Assembly: GCA_001579985.1 (NCBI GenBank)
Contig: LRSR01013302.1
Span: 1-46,976, forward strand
DNA: 46,976 bases
Source of the DNA: Hypsibius dujardini
Taxonomy: Eukaryota > Tardigrada > Eutardigrada > Parachela > Hypsibiidae
Direction: 5' to 3'
Both the position numbers and the translations under genes were made by a program. The notes below the pieces were generated by a model. The model saw only the letters and a program-made list of their open reading frames with translations. It was not told the origin of the DNA and did not search any database. Below are positions 1 to 11,204 of the stretch, piece by piece; within the stretch, counting starts at the first letter, position 1, and every line of letters begins with the position of its first letter.

Positions 1-86
1 ACCCATTCAACGCCCTCAGCAACTCTGTCAGGCCATCCTCCGTTCGGTCAAACCTTCAGTCGCTTCATCAGAGAGTCAACTGACCC

Positions 87-140
87 GACCAGGACAAAGA
101 CTCGATCGTTGCTGACCAGGACAACGACTCGATCGTTGCT
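87..140. repeat. 27-bp tandem duplication in POLE intron
   Basis: Two adjacent 27-bp units, 87-113 and 114-140, differ at one base and contain ACTCGATCGTTGCT. They lie in what should be POLE intron 11, after the donor at 270. Translation continues open through them on the minus strand, but the product does not match POLE, so this is not read as exon. Confidence 0.85.
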
Positions 141-270
141 GTTATTCTTCTTGAGCTACTACTGAGTACCGACTGATCCAGCAAACGATTTTGATATTGC
201 TCGAACAAACGTTTAACGAGCGGACTTTTCGAGCGACTTGTGCAACAGAGAGTTGTAAAGACAGACTCAC

Positions 271-3200
271 TGTGTTCGCCCCTCCAGGTCCACTTCATCT
301 TCCTCCGACAGCGATTCTGCGGCCGGTTAAACAAGCACGACGCACACACCACATCCGTGGCTAACGCGGACGGCTGCAGCCGGTACGTCAGAATGATGTT
401 CGGATACATGGCCGCCACGTCGAGGTGGTAAATTAGCGGATTCTCATTGCGCATCGGATGGTCCCGGAGCTCGACGAGCTTCTCCGTGATGGCCGCCACA
501 ATCTCCGGCAGATTGGTCACACTGGCCAGCTCAATTTTCTCCTCCTCGACAATGGCGTGCCGCACGGTCCGTTCGATGTTGTCAATCAGTGTCTGCACCC
601 CGTCCGGCACCATCCGGAACCGCATGGCGATGTCGGCGCGGAAGATGCCCGACTCCAGTGCTTCGACGTGACCACCGACGTAGGTTTCCGACTCGACCAG
701 GTGACCGTCCGCCGTGAACTTATTTCCCACCGATTCCTAATGCGAGTAGACGAAGAAATATTTTTCCATATTAAGTTACAACATAAAAAAACAACAACAG
801 TGAAATCAATCCTACCTGCTTGTTGGGGAAGATAACATTGGCTTTGAAGGCCTGCACCATCAGCAGCGCCTCACACAGCGTGCCGGAGCCCTTCCGCAGT
901 ACGGCATCAGGCTCCAACGGCAGGATCATACTCAAGGCCAGGATAAACGGATGGACGTACTTCATGTAGAGGTAGTAGGTCGCCACAGCGTCCGACACGG
1001 AATAGCGGGCAAGACCGTCGGCCTGCGTCACGTCTTGCGCCCAGGCCACCATCAGCTCCGGATCGAGCTCGTCGGGGTTGTACCGCAGTTTGGCCTTGCA
1101 GACGGCCTTGAGGTTTTGGCTGCCCACTGGGAGGTAGCTGTCGCGTTGCACCCATTTGAAGCAGTCCATATGGGTGGAGCAGCGGGAGAGGTACTCCTCC
1201 TTGCCGACGCGCTGGAAACCGATTTCATCGTACATGCTGAAGCCGTTGGCCTTGGCACGAGCTTCCACAAACGGCCTGAAAGAGATGTTAAATATGTGCT
1301 AAGCAAAATAGCATCTTTTACTCAAGGCCAACGAAATGTACGCGCAACAGGTGAGAGATGACACCAAGCTTACCAATCGAAAAAGTCGCCATTGTACGTG
1401 GTGAAGATCACTGGCTGGGTAGCGAGGATGTGTTGGAAAAAGCGTTTTATTGTGGCAGCCTGTAACATGTAAATACCATGTCGGCTGAACATACATGCTG
1501 ACAAGTTCTCGTAGTCGTACTTCGTTTGGTTCGTTGAAGATGTCTTCAAATTTTCCCTCATATTCCGGTGTCGGGTTGTATTCAAAGCTTTCAATGTCCT
1601 TCGCGACGATCGCCCGGTTTACGATCAGGAAACCCTAATGCGAAAGAAGGACCAATCACAAAATGCAACAAGAATACGTGAAAATTCGCTAGCCACTTTA
1701 CCTTCCCGCTGATCATGTATGAAATCATCATGATCTGGTCCGTTGCAGCGTCCGGGAATTTCAATGGCGGCTTCGTAGTCTCGATATCGTACGCACATAC
1801 CACCATGTCCTAAACCGCAGATTAAGATCGGATAATCTAAGAAAGGAACGGTAAAATCGAAAATAATTACGCGAACTGACCGGCCACCCAAGAATGTCCT
1901 TCCGCAAACGAACTTCCGGGGTGGTGCAGCCACCGGGCGTCGGTCGGACCGTGTACCAATGGCCAGCGAAGATCTCTTTATCAATTGCCACGCGCATGTG
2001 AAAGGGCACATCGTATTCCCTTGGAAGATAAAGGCCAAAATGATAATCATGCGATGTTTGTCTCTGTGTCTGTCTACATACCTGCCTGCCTGTCTGTCTG
2101 CCTGCCTGCCTGTCTGTGTATGTCTGTCTGTCTGTCTTGCCTGTATGTGTAACTATCTCCGTAGTGTCTGTCTACCATCTCACCTAATGTCGATCAAGTG
2201 TTCCGAAGGCTCCGCCCGATAATCAGACCCATAATCGGATTCCAATCCGCCGTATGAGTTGAACTGCATTTCCGCCAACGGACTGACATTCTTCTGGCGT
2301 TCGCGATTGCGCCGCACTACCGGCATCAGCTCTTTTTTCACTTTCGCCAGATCGCTCATACTCCAGAAGGAGAGCTTGATGTACTTTTGCCTTAACCCGC
2401 TTAGATGGTTCAACTGGAAAAAAAATCCCCAATCGTCACACTGTCTATACAGGCAACTGAAGGCCGTCCAGATCGGTCGATCAACCTAATGTCCAACTCA
2501 CCAGATCCAGATCTTCCTTCCAGACGGTTTCGATGTGCGCCAGAATTTGGCTGTACTTCCGCTGCAAGTATGTCGAAGCTTCCACATCATGGCCGGGTTT
2601 GGCTTTCAGAAAAAAATACGGCTGATATGGCATGGAAATCTGGAAAAAAAAACTTGCTTGAGCCTTCGACCGATTAATTGTCTACAATCAACGTCAAGAC
2701 TGAGTACACTGGAGGGTCCGTGGAATGGGCAAAAGGGGCGAGGCAGGGGTGGTTTTCAAACAATCGAACAATCAACCACTTGACCACCCGCTGCTCCGTC
2801 CCTTTTGCCCATACCCCGGACCCTCTTATGTGCTCAAGACTGAGATCGAGCAATCAACCTAACGGTTCACCGAACAGGAAACACGACAATCGAGCAATCA
2901 ACCAAACGGCTCACCGAACAGGAAACACGATAATCGATCAATCAACCCAATTGGTTTACGCTTAACTCTTACCTTGAAGCGTGAGTTCATTTCGTCCATA
3001 AAGAAATAATCCACCACGGCCGTCAGCTTCTTCGTCTCTTCATCCATCACCTCATTCTACAACACAAAATCCCTTGCTTAATCCAATTCCATCGAAGTGG
3101 TCAACGGCTAGTCAACTAACGGGCTGCATGTTAAGCATGAATCCCGTGCGCTCTTTCGGTTCTTTGTAGCGTTCAAAGCCAAACTTCGCGTCCAGTGAAT

Positions 3201-3577
3201 CGTTTTTGAGCGCTTTCTCCAGCCGCTGATCTTCCGTGTCCGCGGCATTTGAGGCTTTTCTGCGGAGGACAACGATTCACGATTAGGAACCAATATTTTC
3301 CATTTCCATTATTTATTGCTGATCGATCTGTGATCAGTTTTGTTTGAAACGAGTGAACATTCGCATGGTAATAATTCTAGGCGGTGGCTCAAATTCAGAC
3401 CGGCACTGTTTGCCACATATTTGCCGGTAGAGTAAAAAATGGCTCGAACTCCGCCCGGCCAGAATTAAACCTTGTTTACCTGTCATCTTCCCGTGAAGAA
3501 AAGGAAACTTTGGGCATTTCACTGACATCATCCTCCTCATCATCCACCGCTCCGTCATCTTTATCGTCGTCCGCCAT
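271..3577 (-). CDS. POLE: DNA polymerase epsilon catalytic subunit, N-terminal half (runs off left edge)
   Basis: Leading-strand replicative polymerase with 3'-5' proofreading, acting in the nucleus. Exons in transcript order: 3577-3480, 3259-3121, 3056-2973, 2639-2502, 2413-2184, 2019-1881, 1809-1702, 1634-1521, 1459-1374, 1275-816, 736-271; phases join without a break, giving about 687 residues. Seen motifs: N-terminal [19 protein letters not shown]; exonuclease motif [16 protein letters not shown] (acidic residues near 284 and 286), Exo [11 protein letters not shown] (near 375), Exo [16 protein letters not shown] (near 474); polymerase motif [13 protein letters not shown] (Asp near 638); and the start of the cysteine cluster ([13 protein letters not shown]) that in Pol epsilon helps hold an Fe-S cluster. 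All proofreading acidic residues are present. The last donor is at 270; the sequence beyond does not resemble the next conserved block, so the C-terminal two thirds lie outside the window. The family is about 2,200-2,300 residues long. Start chosen as the first ATG, at 3577, followed by an acidic, Asp-rich tail. Confidence 0.97.
2072..2146. repeat. (TCTG/CCTG)n microsatellite in POLE intron 5
   Basis: Imperfect tetranucleotide array of TCTG and CCTG units on the plus strand, so CAGA/CAGG in the POLE transcript. It sits between the exons ending at 2184 and starting at 2019. Confidence 0.85.
2694..2840. mobile_element. fold-back element (MITE-like hairpin) in POLE intron 3
   Basis: Long imperfect inverted repeat. 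The left arm, about 2700-2754, contains TGGAGGGTCCG and ATGGGCAAAAGGG. The right arm, about 2783-2835, reads back as its complement (CCCTTTTGCCCAT then CGGACCCTC). The loop is AT-rich. TCAAGACTGAG occurs at both ends (around 2693 and 2833) and may be a target-site duplication. No coding capacity. Confidence 0.7.
2848..2945. repeat. about 44-bp tandem repeat, two copies and a partial
   Basis: Units share the order AATCAACC, AACGG, TCACCGAACAGGAAACACGA and AATCGA. Two nearly identical full copies are followed by a truncated third. Located in POLE intron 3, directly after the fold-back element. Confidence 0.75.
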
Positions 3578-3932
3578 TTTCAGAAGCAAACAGTAATCTA
3601 ACACAATTTGACAATATGTTTTTTCATGCACTTTAATAACCGCAAGAAATGAAAATGCAGAAAAGGATTTTAGGCGCGCTTAAATGCAAACTTGTTCGAG
3701 GCTGAACATTTTATTCTCCGCAATCGAACATTTTATTCTCCGCGACCGAACATTTTGTTCCTAGCGTGCATTCTCATCCTCAGCGCGAACATATTTGTCT
3801 CGATGCGAACAAATTCTTCACGTGGGAACAGAATATTCGCGAGAACAACACAATGCATTTTGTCCATTTCTGTGGAGCCGTTCTTTTCGCCTTCTCCTTC
3901 GTAATTAGGGACTAGGAGAAAAGGCCGAAAAT
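3578..3932. promoter_or_regulatory. bidirectional promoter between POLE and the 3933 gene
   Basis: 355 bp separate the two divergent start codons, so both promoters and 5' UTRs must share this stretch. It holds a GC-rich palindrome, TTTTAGGCGCGCTTAAA (about 3669-3684), close to an E2F-type site, and a run of GAACA motifs beginning at 3704, 3726, 3748, 3787, 3807, 3826 and 3843. No TATA box is obvious. E2F control of POLE is known in other animals; applying it here is inference. Confidence 0.6.
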
Positions 3933-5498
3933 ATGTCCGACTCTTCTCGACTTGGCATCCTGACTGACGCGGAGTTGGCCGCCGCAGATTACCAGGAGGG
4001 TGAAATAATCGTGCCAGAAAGTCCGCGTCTTCCCGATTCTGGATCAGACGATGACGAGAACGCCAAGCAGCAGCACGATGTCGACATGCCGCCTGTCGTG
4101 GCCAGGAGGTCACAAATCTTCACGCCGCCGCAGCAAGGAAGGAAACGAGGCCATAGCGAGATGGAGGAACGGGAGGAACCCGTTTTGATGCACAACCCTG
4201 CCAGAGATCTTCGTAATGCGTTTGCGTTGGTAGCGACGGACGACTCTTTCCTCGATTCTTCCACCGTGGATGGCCAAAACGGATTGCCCGAATGTGGAGC
4301 TACTCCCCTGTCACTGCCGCGGACGGTGGGCGAGAAGGATGAAGAAGTTTCGAGAGTTTTGCCGCCGCTGGAAGACGCCGTTAATTGCGTCGCCACGCGT
4401 ATCGATAAATTTTGTTCCTGGAAGGCTACGCAGTAAGTTGGGCAATCCTATCTCGTTTTTAATAACTCTATTTAAAGCCGTGAGTTTCGAGAAGGCAGAG
4501 CTTAATTGGAGATTTGAGAGGATGTTTAGGAAGGAAAACGTGTCTTCAGCGAAATCAATGAAGGCTGTCGTTGCCTTTATGACAACGTCCCCGGCGACCA
4601 GGTGAGAGCATTTGACTGATTTCTGGTACTGTATTTCGACAATCGGATATTTGTAGAACCATGCGTGTTCCAGTTTTCCACACTAACCTAAGAGTGCTGG
4701 AAAGTGAAGATTTGATTTTGGTGTGACATGCGTCTACCTCGTTTGATTGCTTGATTGTATCAGTACAGACGTGGCAAAAACCTTGCGCTGACCGAATTAA
4801 GCACTCTAACTCAGGACTGTGTTACAACAGCCTGCCATGCGTCGAACGAACGGCCCAACTCGGTTAGCGCAAGGATTTTGCCTCTTGGTCAAACATGGTT
4901 GCCACCTCGCCGAATACATGTATAACTGGTTGTCTTATTTATTTGTGTTTTGATTTATTGTTGCAGCATATTCGATTTCGATCCGTTCAAGATGCCTTTG
5001 ATACTACCGAAAGGGATTACGGTGGTTTATCTGCAAAAAATCTTAAAGTGCGGGATTCTTGCCCCCTTTTCGTATAAACGGTTTCTCTTTTTGATCTGTT
5101 TGCCTGTTAAATCCACCAGCTTCTTCTTTTTAGGCAGAAAAGCTTACTGGAGTTGGTGGAAATGGCGGGGGAGGACGACATGAACGCAACGTGTCTTTCG
5201 ACGGAGCTCGCCTTGATCCCACTTAACGCCATGGCATTCAACGATGTGCATGATCCAGTTAGTAACGAAGCGCGGAGGATGCTGCATTTTTCTGTGGCAT
5301 GGCGGAAGGTGAGTGACCCAATCCAAATCTCCTAGCTAGTAATATTACTTGTCCTTAGCGTTCCTGTGTCACCTGGCATTGTTCTGCATTTAGAAGATGG
5401 AAATGAAATCCCGGAAGAGCAACATAAGTCAGGATCACTTGGACGAGCTGAGGATGAAAGTTCGTGACAGGCGGAATCGTAGCCTTCCTGTCTGCTAG
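3933..5498 (+). CDS. unrecognised 310-residue protein, acidic N-terminus, helical C-terminus
   Basis: Proposed exons: 3933-4432, 4530-4601 (4485 is an alternative in-phase acceptor), 4967-5047, 5134-5308, 5394-5498; all introns are GT-AG and phases agree, ending in TAG. The first 166 residues look disordered and acidic with possible phosphosites (PESPRLPDSGSDDDEN, IFTPPQQGRKRGHSEMEERE). The C-terminal half looks helical (QKSLLELVEMAGEDDMN) and ends in a basic tail (DELRMKVRDRRNRSLPVC). I do not recognise the family. The composition and the head-to-head pairing with POLE would suit a nuclear or cell-cycle protein, but that is inference only. The start is the first ATG of the long open frame; exon 2 and exon 3 boundaries are the least certain. 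Confidence 0.6.
4769..4884. mobile_element. MITE family A, copy 1
   Basis: About 110-bp element with inverted ends: GGCAAAAACCTTGCGCTGACC on the left, matched by the complement of GGTTAGCGCAAGGATTTTGCC on the right. Lies in intron 2 of the 3933 gene. Copies 2 and 3 are at 8568-8690 and 31749-31866. Confidence 0.8.
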
Positions 5499-6362
5499 GT
5501 GCATGCCAAATTTGGTGTGATTTCACGGACTTTTTTTACCACGTCTTCTCAAATTATGATTGGCATTTGGTTTGCGTTATGTTTAATTTCTGAAAACTCC
5601 CATTTACAAGTGGGCGTTTACTTTCATTCATCCATTCTGATCACGTTTCGTTTGATCATTTTTCCGTTTCGCTATCTCAACCAACGTGGGTGAGTTTCGT
5701 TTTTCAGCACGTTACACACGGTTCTATGTACCTTACGTCTTTTCCTTGTTTTGTACTAAGTAAGATGCACGAATGATGTCAATCAAAAAGGTGTTGTGAT
5801 ATAGTATGAAGGTTTTGTAGTTCGAAGGAATGGGGAAAACACATCGTGCTCTTACTAATAGTGCGGAAGGAGTGACTGCGGAGGCTTTACTGTCTAGTGT
5901 TCACGAGCGAAAACGACTCACTCAATCCAATCTCCCTCTAAATGTTAGGTTCTAACGAAATGCATAGAGCAAACCATATTTGTTCTACAATTAGTATAAT
6001 AAGACGAACAATACAACGAAGTCTCCACTGCCAAAATTGTGTGTAGCAGTGGCAATATCCATTTACCGGTAATGTTAGGCAAGGCAGACAGTCAAATAGA
6101 CAAACAGTCAGTCAGATAGACAAGCAGACAACAAACGGAACTTGCAGACAGACAAATAAGCGAACAAATTTGAGATGCTGCATGGACGCGTTTTCCTTTA
6201 ATTTTAGGCTTTAACTGTTGTTTTGGAAGTGTAAGCAGTCAACAGCCAATTACTGTATGTCAAACAAACACTAGAACACACTTTAAAGGAAGTCAGTGAA
6301 ACTCAGTCATGAAGTAGAACACGACTATGGATGCGCTATGTGAAGATAAAAAGCCAACTCCA
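5499..6362. other. intergenic: 3' side of the 3933 gene and of PHB1
   Basis: Convergent interval between the stop at 5498 (plus) and the PHB1 stop at 6363 (minus). AT-rich, with a degenerate CAGA-type stretch at about 6080-6165. No coding signal was seen on either strand, and no clear AATAAA signal. Confidence 0.7.
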
Positions 6363-8143
6363 CTACTGCGGCAGACTGAGAAGGGTGTGCTGGCCGGAAG
6401 GTAAATATGCAACATTCTTGGCCTTAGACAGCTGGTATGCAATGTCTTCGGCAGCTTCAATTTTACGAAGCTCCACCAGGGCTTCTCCGGACTTTCCGAA
6501 AGCGTCCGCCAATAGCTGTGCACCGACCGAGTCTCCCTCTGCAGAGATAATTGTGGCGCGTTTCTTCTGCTCCGCCTGTTAAGAGCAAAGGTGAAAGAAT
6601 GTATGTGAGCAAAACAAAGACGTGGAAACGTCAGTTAATCATGAGAGGTAAGGATCAGAAAAAAATTAGAGTGTTTTTGATCATCAAGACATGTCTGAGG
6701 TAAAGTATTCATCATTTGCCTCCATGCATTCCTGCCGGTACACAACGTGTCATGCGCGATATACCAGGTGCGTACCTTTTCCACGAGAAACCTCGCACGT
6801 TCCGCCTCCTGTTGAGCCACTTGTTTCATCTCAACGGCCAAGGTGAAGTCACGACCGAAAGTCAGATGCGTCTGCAAAGCACCAATAATCCAAACTAATA
6901 GGTCGTACGCGACGGGACAAAACATGACTCACTATAAGGTGCCAATCAACAAATCAACCACGTCGAAAATAAGCGTGCCTCATCTATGATCAAGTTGGTA
7001 GTACAGTATCGTCGTATTGCGTCAATCAAAACGGGATTACATCAAGTCAAATCAATCAATCAGTCAATCTGTCGGATCAAGTCAAATGAAATACACTTAA
7101 TTTCAATCGAAGCTAGCAACAATCCCGTGAATCTACGTGGGATGTCGCTCAACTCACAATGGCAATATCATCCAAAATCAGTCCGAATTGTGCGGCGCGA
7201 TCCGTAAGCTCTTCACTGACTCTCTGACTGACTATCTCACGCTGTGTGATAAGCTCACTTGCATCAAATTGGGCCTGCAAAAGGTAAACAGTGCATTATA
7301 GCGACGAGAATTTGTTTCATCGATAGATTGGATTGGTCGATTAACTCTTGGACCATGCACTCCTTGCCTAAAAAACTAGCGCCGTTTTAGTGCAAGTTGT
7401 CTAACACTCACCACAACGGCCTTCAGGACCTCATTGGCAATCGATGGCAGGACCCTCTCGTCATAATCCACACCCAAAATCTGGTAGAGTTTCGGTAGAT
7501 TCTCCTCCACCGGCCGATGGAGAATGCGGAGGGTTATGTTGACGTTTTGGAGATCTATAGTGAGTAAAAAGATACATATAAACCAGCCAATAAAAAGAAC
7601 AAGATGTATATGCGTTATGCTGATTATTACCGATTCACTTTCGCTTGATTGATGTATTGTTAACTTCAATCACACAAATCAACAGTCAATCAATCAATCA
7701 ACCGCTATAGTTCGTGAAATGTTGAGCACTCATATTTGTTTAAAGACGCCGAATTCCCCTCTTCGCGGGCCCTACAACACTTCCAACCGACCTACCTTTG
7801 CTACCGGTGATGACAGGGACGTTGCGAGGCCGTGACCGGACATCGTAGATGATGGGCTTCTGCACCCACGGGATGATGAAATGTGTCCCTTCTCCGACGA
7901 CGTAGTTGCGCACTCCCTGAAACCTGTCGTAGATCACCGCGCGATGACCCCCATCCACTGCAAAACCCAATGCCTCATTCAATTTCCCACTCGGAATAGT
8001 GAATCGAGAGTGCGCACCTGAGAAAGAAAGATTCAGCAAGAAAAAGAAAGGGACCTACCGTTATACAGAGCTGATGAGGCGATCCCGCCGGCGATTGCAA
8101 TACCGAGACCGAGCGATCCGAGCCGGTTGAATAGTTGGGCCAT
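6363..8143 (-). CDS. PHB1: prohibitin 1, complete
   Basis: Inner-mitochondrial-membrane scaffold that forms ring complexes with prohibitin 2. Exons in transcript order: 8143-8059, 7957-7796, 7554-7412, 7274-7158, 6871-6776, 6575-6363, giving 271 residues; the human protein has 272. Seen: N-terminal hydrophobic anchor ([18 protein letters not shown]), then [60 protein letters not shown] and [17 protein letters not shown] of the SPFH/prohibitin domain, then the coiled-coil part [15 protein letters not shown] and [20 protein letters not shown], ending SLPQ. This order and the short N-terminus fit PHB1 rather than PHB2. All six exons join in frame. It is divergent from ILVBL, with 841 bp between start codons. 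Confidence 0.97.
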
Positions 8144-8984
8144 TATGAAGTCTGGCGAGATTTTTAGTTTTTAATTCAGGTGTAAAAAAAGGGGAGCGAG
8201 TGAATGATGTTAAAGTCCCGATAGAACGCAGCGACGAACTTGAGGAACTCTGGAGTTTCAACTTTCATTGGTTTTAAGCTCCGCCTCTTGTATACTGGCG
8301 CCCCCCTGATTCCCCACCCTTGGTATCCAGGGTTCCTGTTGATTGATTGATTGATGTAAGAGCAGTTTCCCCAGTTTTACAATTTGTAATCTATATTCTA
8401 TACTCACACCATTTGCCCCATCTTTTTTCGTATTTGAATGATGAGTGAGATTATCTCCTCCTTTTAACCTGCACTAGTTGATCTGCAGAATATGACACAG
8501 CTTTATGAAGATTCAAAGTCGATTCCATTAGGTCGATTGATTGTTTCACTAATCCAGCGATAAGCTACACACGCGGAAAAAACTTTGCGCTGACCGAGTT
8601 AAGCCATCACACTCGTTCAATGCATAGCTGTTGTAGCAGTCCGAGTTAAAGTGTATGATTCGGCTAGCGCAAGGTTTTTGCCACGCGTGTATCAGCTCTT
8701 CTCCAAGTCTCAAAGAAAGCAGCCTTTACTTTACAATGCATAATCGTGCCATACTGACAGCTGGGCGTTGGGATCAAAGTCCCGTATCAATTGTTTTTCC
8801 AAGCCAAAAGTTCGCGCGCGGAGATATTATTGCTAAGACGGAAGGCGGTTTTTCTCCACATTATTTTTATTGCCAGTATAGTTCCCTTCCAGTGAAAACG
8901 GTCACCGTGACGTCACAGTTGACTGTTTTGCCTTTCGGCAGTTGATTCTGACGAAACAGCTGATCGCCCTTCTGTCGTGTGTGA
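8144..8984. other. divergent intergenic region PHB1-ILVBL
   Basis: Holds both promoters. It contains MITE family A copy 2 at 8568-8690 and a short GATT run near 8341. GTGACGTCAC at about 8907-8916 is a perfect CRE-like palindrome that could bind ATF/CREB-type factors. No exon was recognised; an open frame from 8655 starts inside the MITE and is not supported. Confidence 0.6.
8568..8690. mobile_element. MITE family A, copy 2
   Basis: Starts ACACGCGGAAAAAACTTTGC and ends GCAAGGTTTTTGCCACGCGTGT, which are inverted complements. The interior CTGTTGTAGCAGTCCGAGTTA matches the complement of the interior of copy 1, so the copies are in opposite orientation. About 300 bp upstream of the ILVBL start codon. 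Confidence 0.8.
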
Positions 8985-11147
8985 ATGGCTGATCACCAGG
9001 AGCAGTGCACTTTCGCCGCTGCTGACTCTTTCCTCTCCACCGCCGGAAGTTCTTACTTTTTCTACCCCTTCCTGGTGGTCCTCTCTCTCGCCGGGTGGTG
9101 CATGATGAATTCGGCCATCCAGCGCTTTGCTTCCGTGAAGAAATGGGCTAAAATCGGCTATGCGGGATTGTTCGGCAAGGTGAAAGTGAAACTCTTTTCG
9201 CTTCGTTTTTTCCGTGCACTTTCACTTTGCTTTGTTTACATGCACGTCGCGCATTTGCAAGTTTTGTCTTTGTCTTCATTGTAGGTGTCCAAGGAAAGCA
9301 CGAAACATGGTGGAGACTTGGTTGCATCCGTTTTAAAGGTGTGTGCCGTGTGTGATTGGCGTGGTGGAGAATTTGGTGACATTCTGATGTGGCGGTAAAT
9401 GACTGATCGATTGATTGCGTGCTTGGTCGAATGAATATTGCGAGATTAAGTGGTTGATTGATTGCTTGGTGTGCATGACATCACTTGTTTTCCTGGATGG
9501 ACACTGTCAACAGCTGATGAATTGATTGATTGTCAGCTAACATGTAACCTAACCTTCTAAACTTGTGCCGGGAAACAGTTTTATTATATTTGTATTATTA
9601 ATATTTTTGTTTTGGTGAGAAGTTGAATTTCATCTATTTCAAAATTTGATTGATTATCGGTTTGATTTGTACTATTTTCGCAAATTAGATATTATTAATC
9701 GTCTAGTAACCAATCGGTAAGTCCAATTCGGTGTTACGTTTTGTCTTTCAGTCGCACGGTGTGCCTTACGTCTTTTGCCTCTCCGGTGGTCATATCTCGC
9801 CAATCTTGACGTCCTGCGAGAAACTGGGAATCCGAATCGTGGATACCCGCCATGAGGTACTGAGTACAATGCCACTAACGCCACTAACGCCACTGGCGTT
9901 ACTTGCCATATGTCCCATGTACCGTTAGCAATTGCGTTGGTCCAATAAATTTTTGTCTTCAAGGTCAACGCCGTCTTTGCTGCGGATGCGGTGTCTCGCT
10001 TGTCGGGAAAGATCGGAGTGGCCGCTGTCACAGCTGGTCCCGGTGTGACAAATGCCGTCACCGCAATGAAGAACGCGCAAATGGCACAAAGTCCGGTTCT
10101 GCTCATTGGAGGTTCAGCGGCGACCGCTCTCAAGGTACGAGTACTCTAGTCGTCACATTTTCTACAAAGGCTAAGAACCTCTTATTCTACTCCCGGTAGG
10201 GTCGCGGTGCTCTTCAAGACATTGACCAACTGTCCCTGTTCAGCACCATCTGCAAGGCTTCGTACTCTGTCTCCCGGTACTGTGGCCTTGTCATGATATT
10301 TTGCTCTTTTGGCGGAATGCGAAGTTTTTCTCGTCATTTATAGCATGCAAGACATCATTCCGACCTTGCGGCAAGCTCTTCAAGCTGCTCAAAGCGGGAC
10401 TCCCGGACCGGTCTTCGTGGAGTTTCCCCTGGACATTTTGTATCCCTTCAAGGTGGTGTCGGAGACTTTTGTCAAACCGGATGCTACCAAGAAAGCACGC
10501 AGCATTGCTGCTAAAGCCGAGCAATAGTAAGTTGAAAGACCGCGATAGGCATGCGTGCAGGCAGGCCGGCAAGTAGACAGCTAGGTAGACAATAAGGTAA
10601 AACAGACACACAGACAAAACATATACATTCAAACCCAGACAGATAGACAGATAGACAGACGGTCGAGAGGAACCAACGATTTTGCAATGTAATATGAGAC
10701 CTTTGCGCAGCTTTTCCAATGTTTATCTCAACGGGATATTCGCTCAACCTGCTGAAGAGCAAGACGTAAGCCCGCTGCCAGTGACCCGGCCGACGGTCAG
10801 CGATGCCGACATAAGCACGGTCGCTGAGCTAGTGATGAAGAGCAAAAAGCCGATGGTCTTGGTGGGCAGTCAGTGCACGTTGGCACCCAATCCTGTTGGC
10901 GCGGTACGGAGCGCTCTGGAAGCAATGAGAATTCCCAGCAGCCTGTCTGGGATGGCGCGCGGGCTGCTCGGCCGACATGGGGACTTCCAAATTCGACAGA
11001 ACCGCAAGGAAGCCATAAAGGATTCTGACATGATTATCCTGTGCGGTGCAGTGCCTGATTTTCGGTTGAATTACGGTCGGGACTTCAGACGGGGAAAAAC
11101 AATCGTGTCTATTAATCGCGATAAAGCCTTGGCCAGCCTGGTAAGAA

Positions 11148-11204
<57 letters not shown>

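Noticed and set aside
68-270. Continuation of the POLE exon beyond 271 as one open frame
   Set aside because: A strong GTGAGT donor ends the exon at 271, and the following residues do not resemble the next conserved POLE block.
8655-8945. 96-codon open frame upstream of ILVBL
   Set aside because: It begins inside MITE family A copy 2 and has no recognisable domain; more likely promoter DNA.
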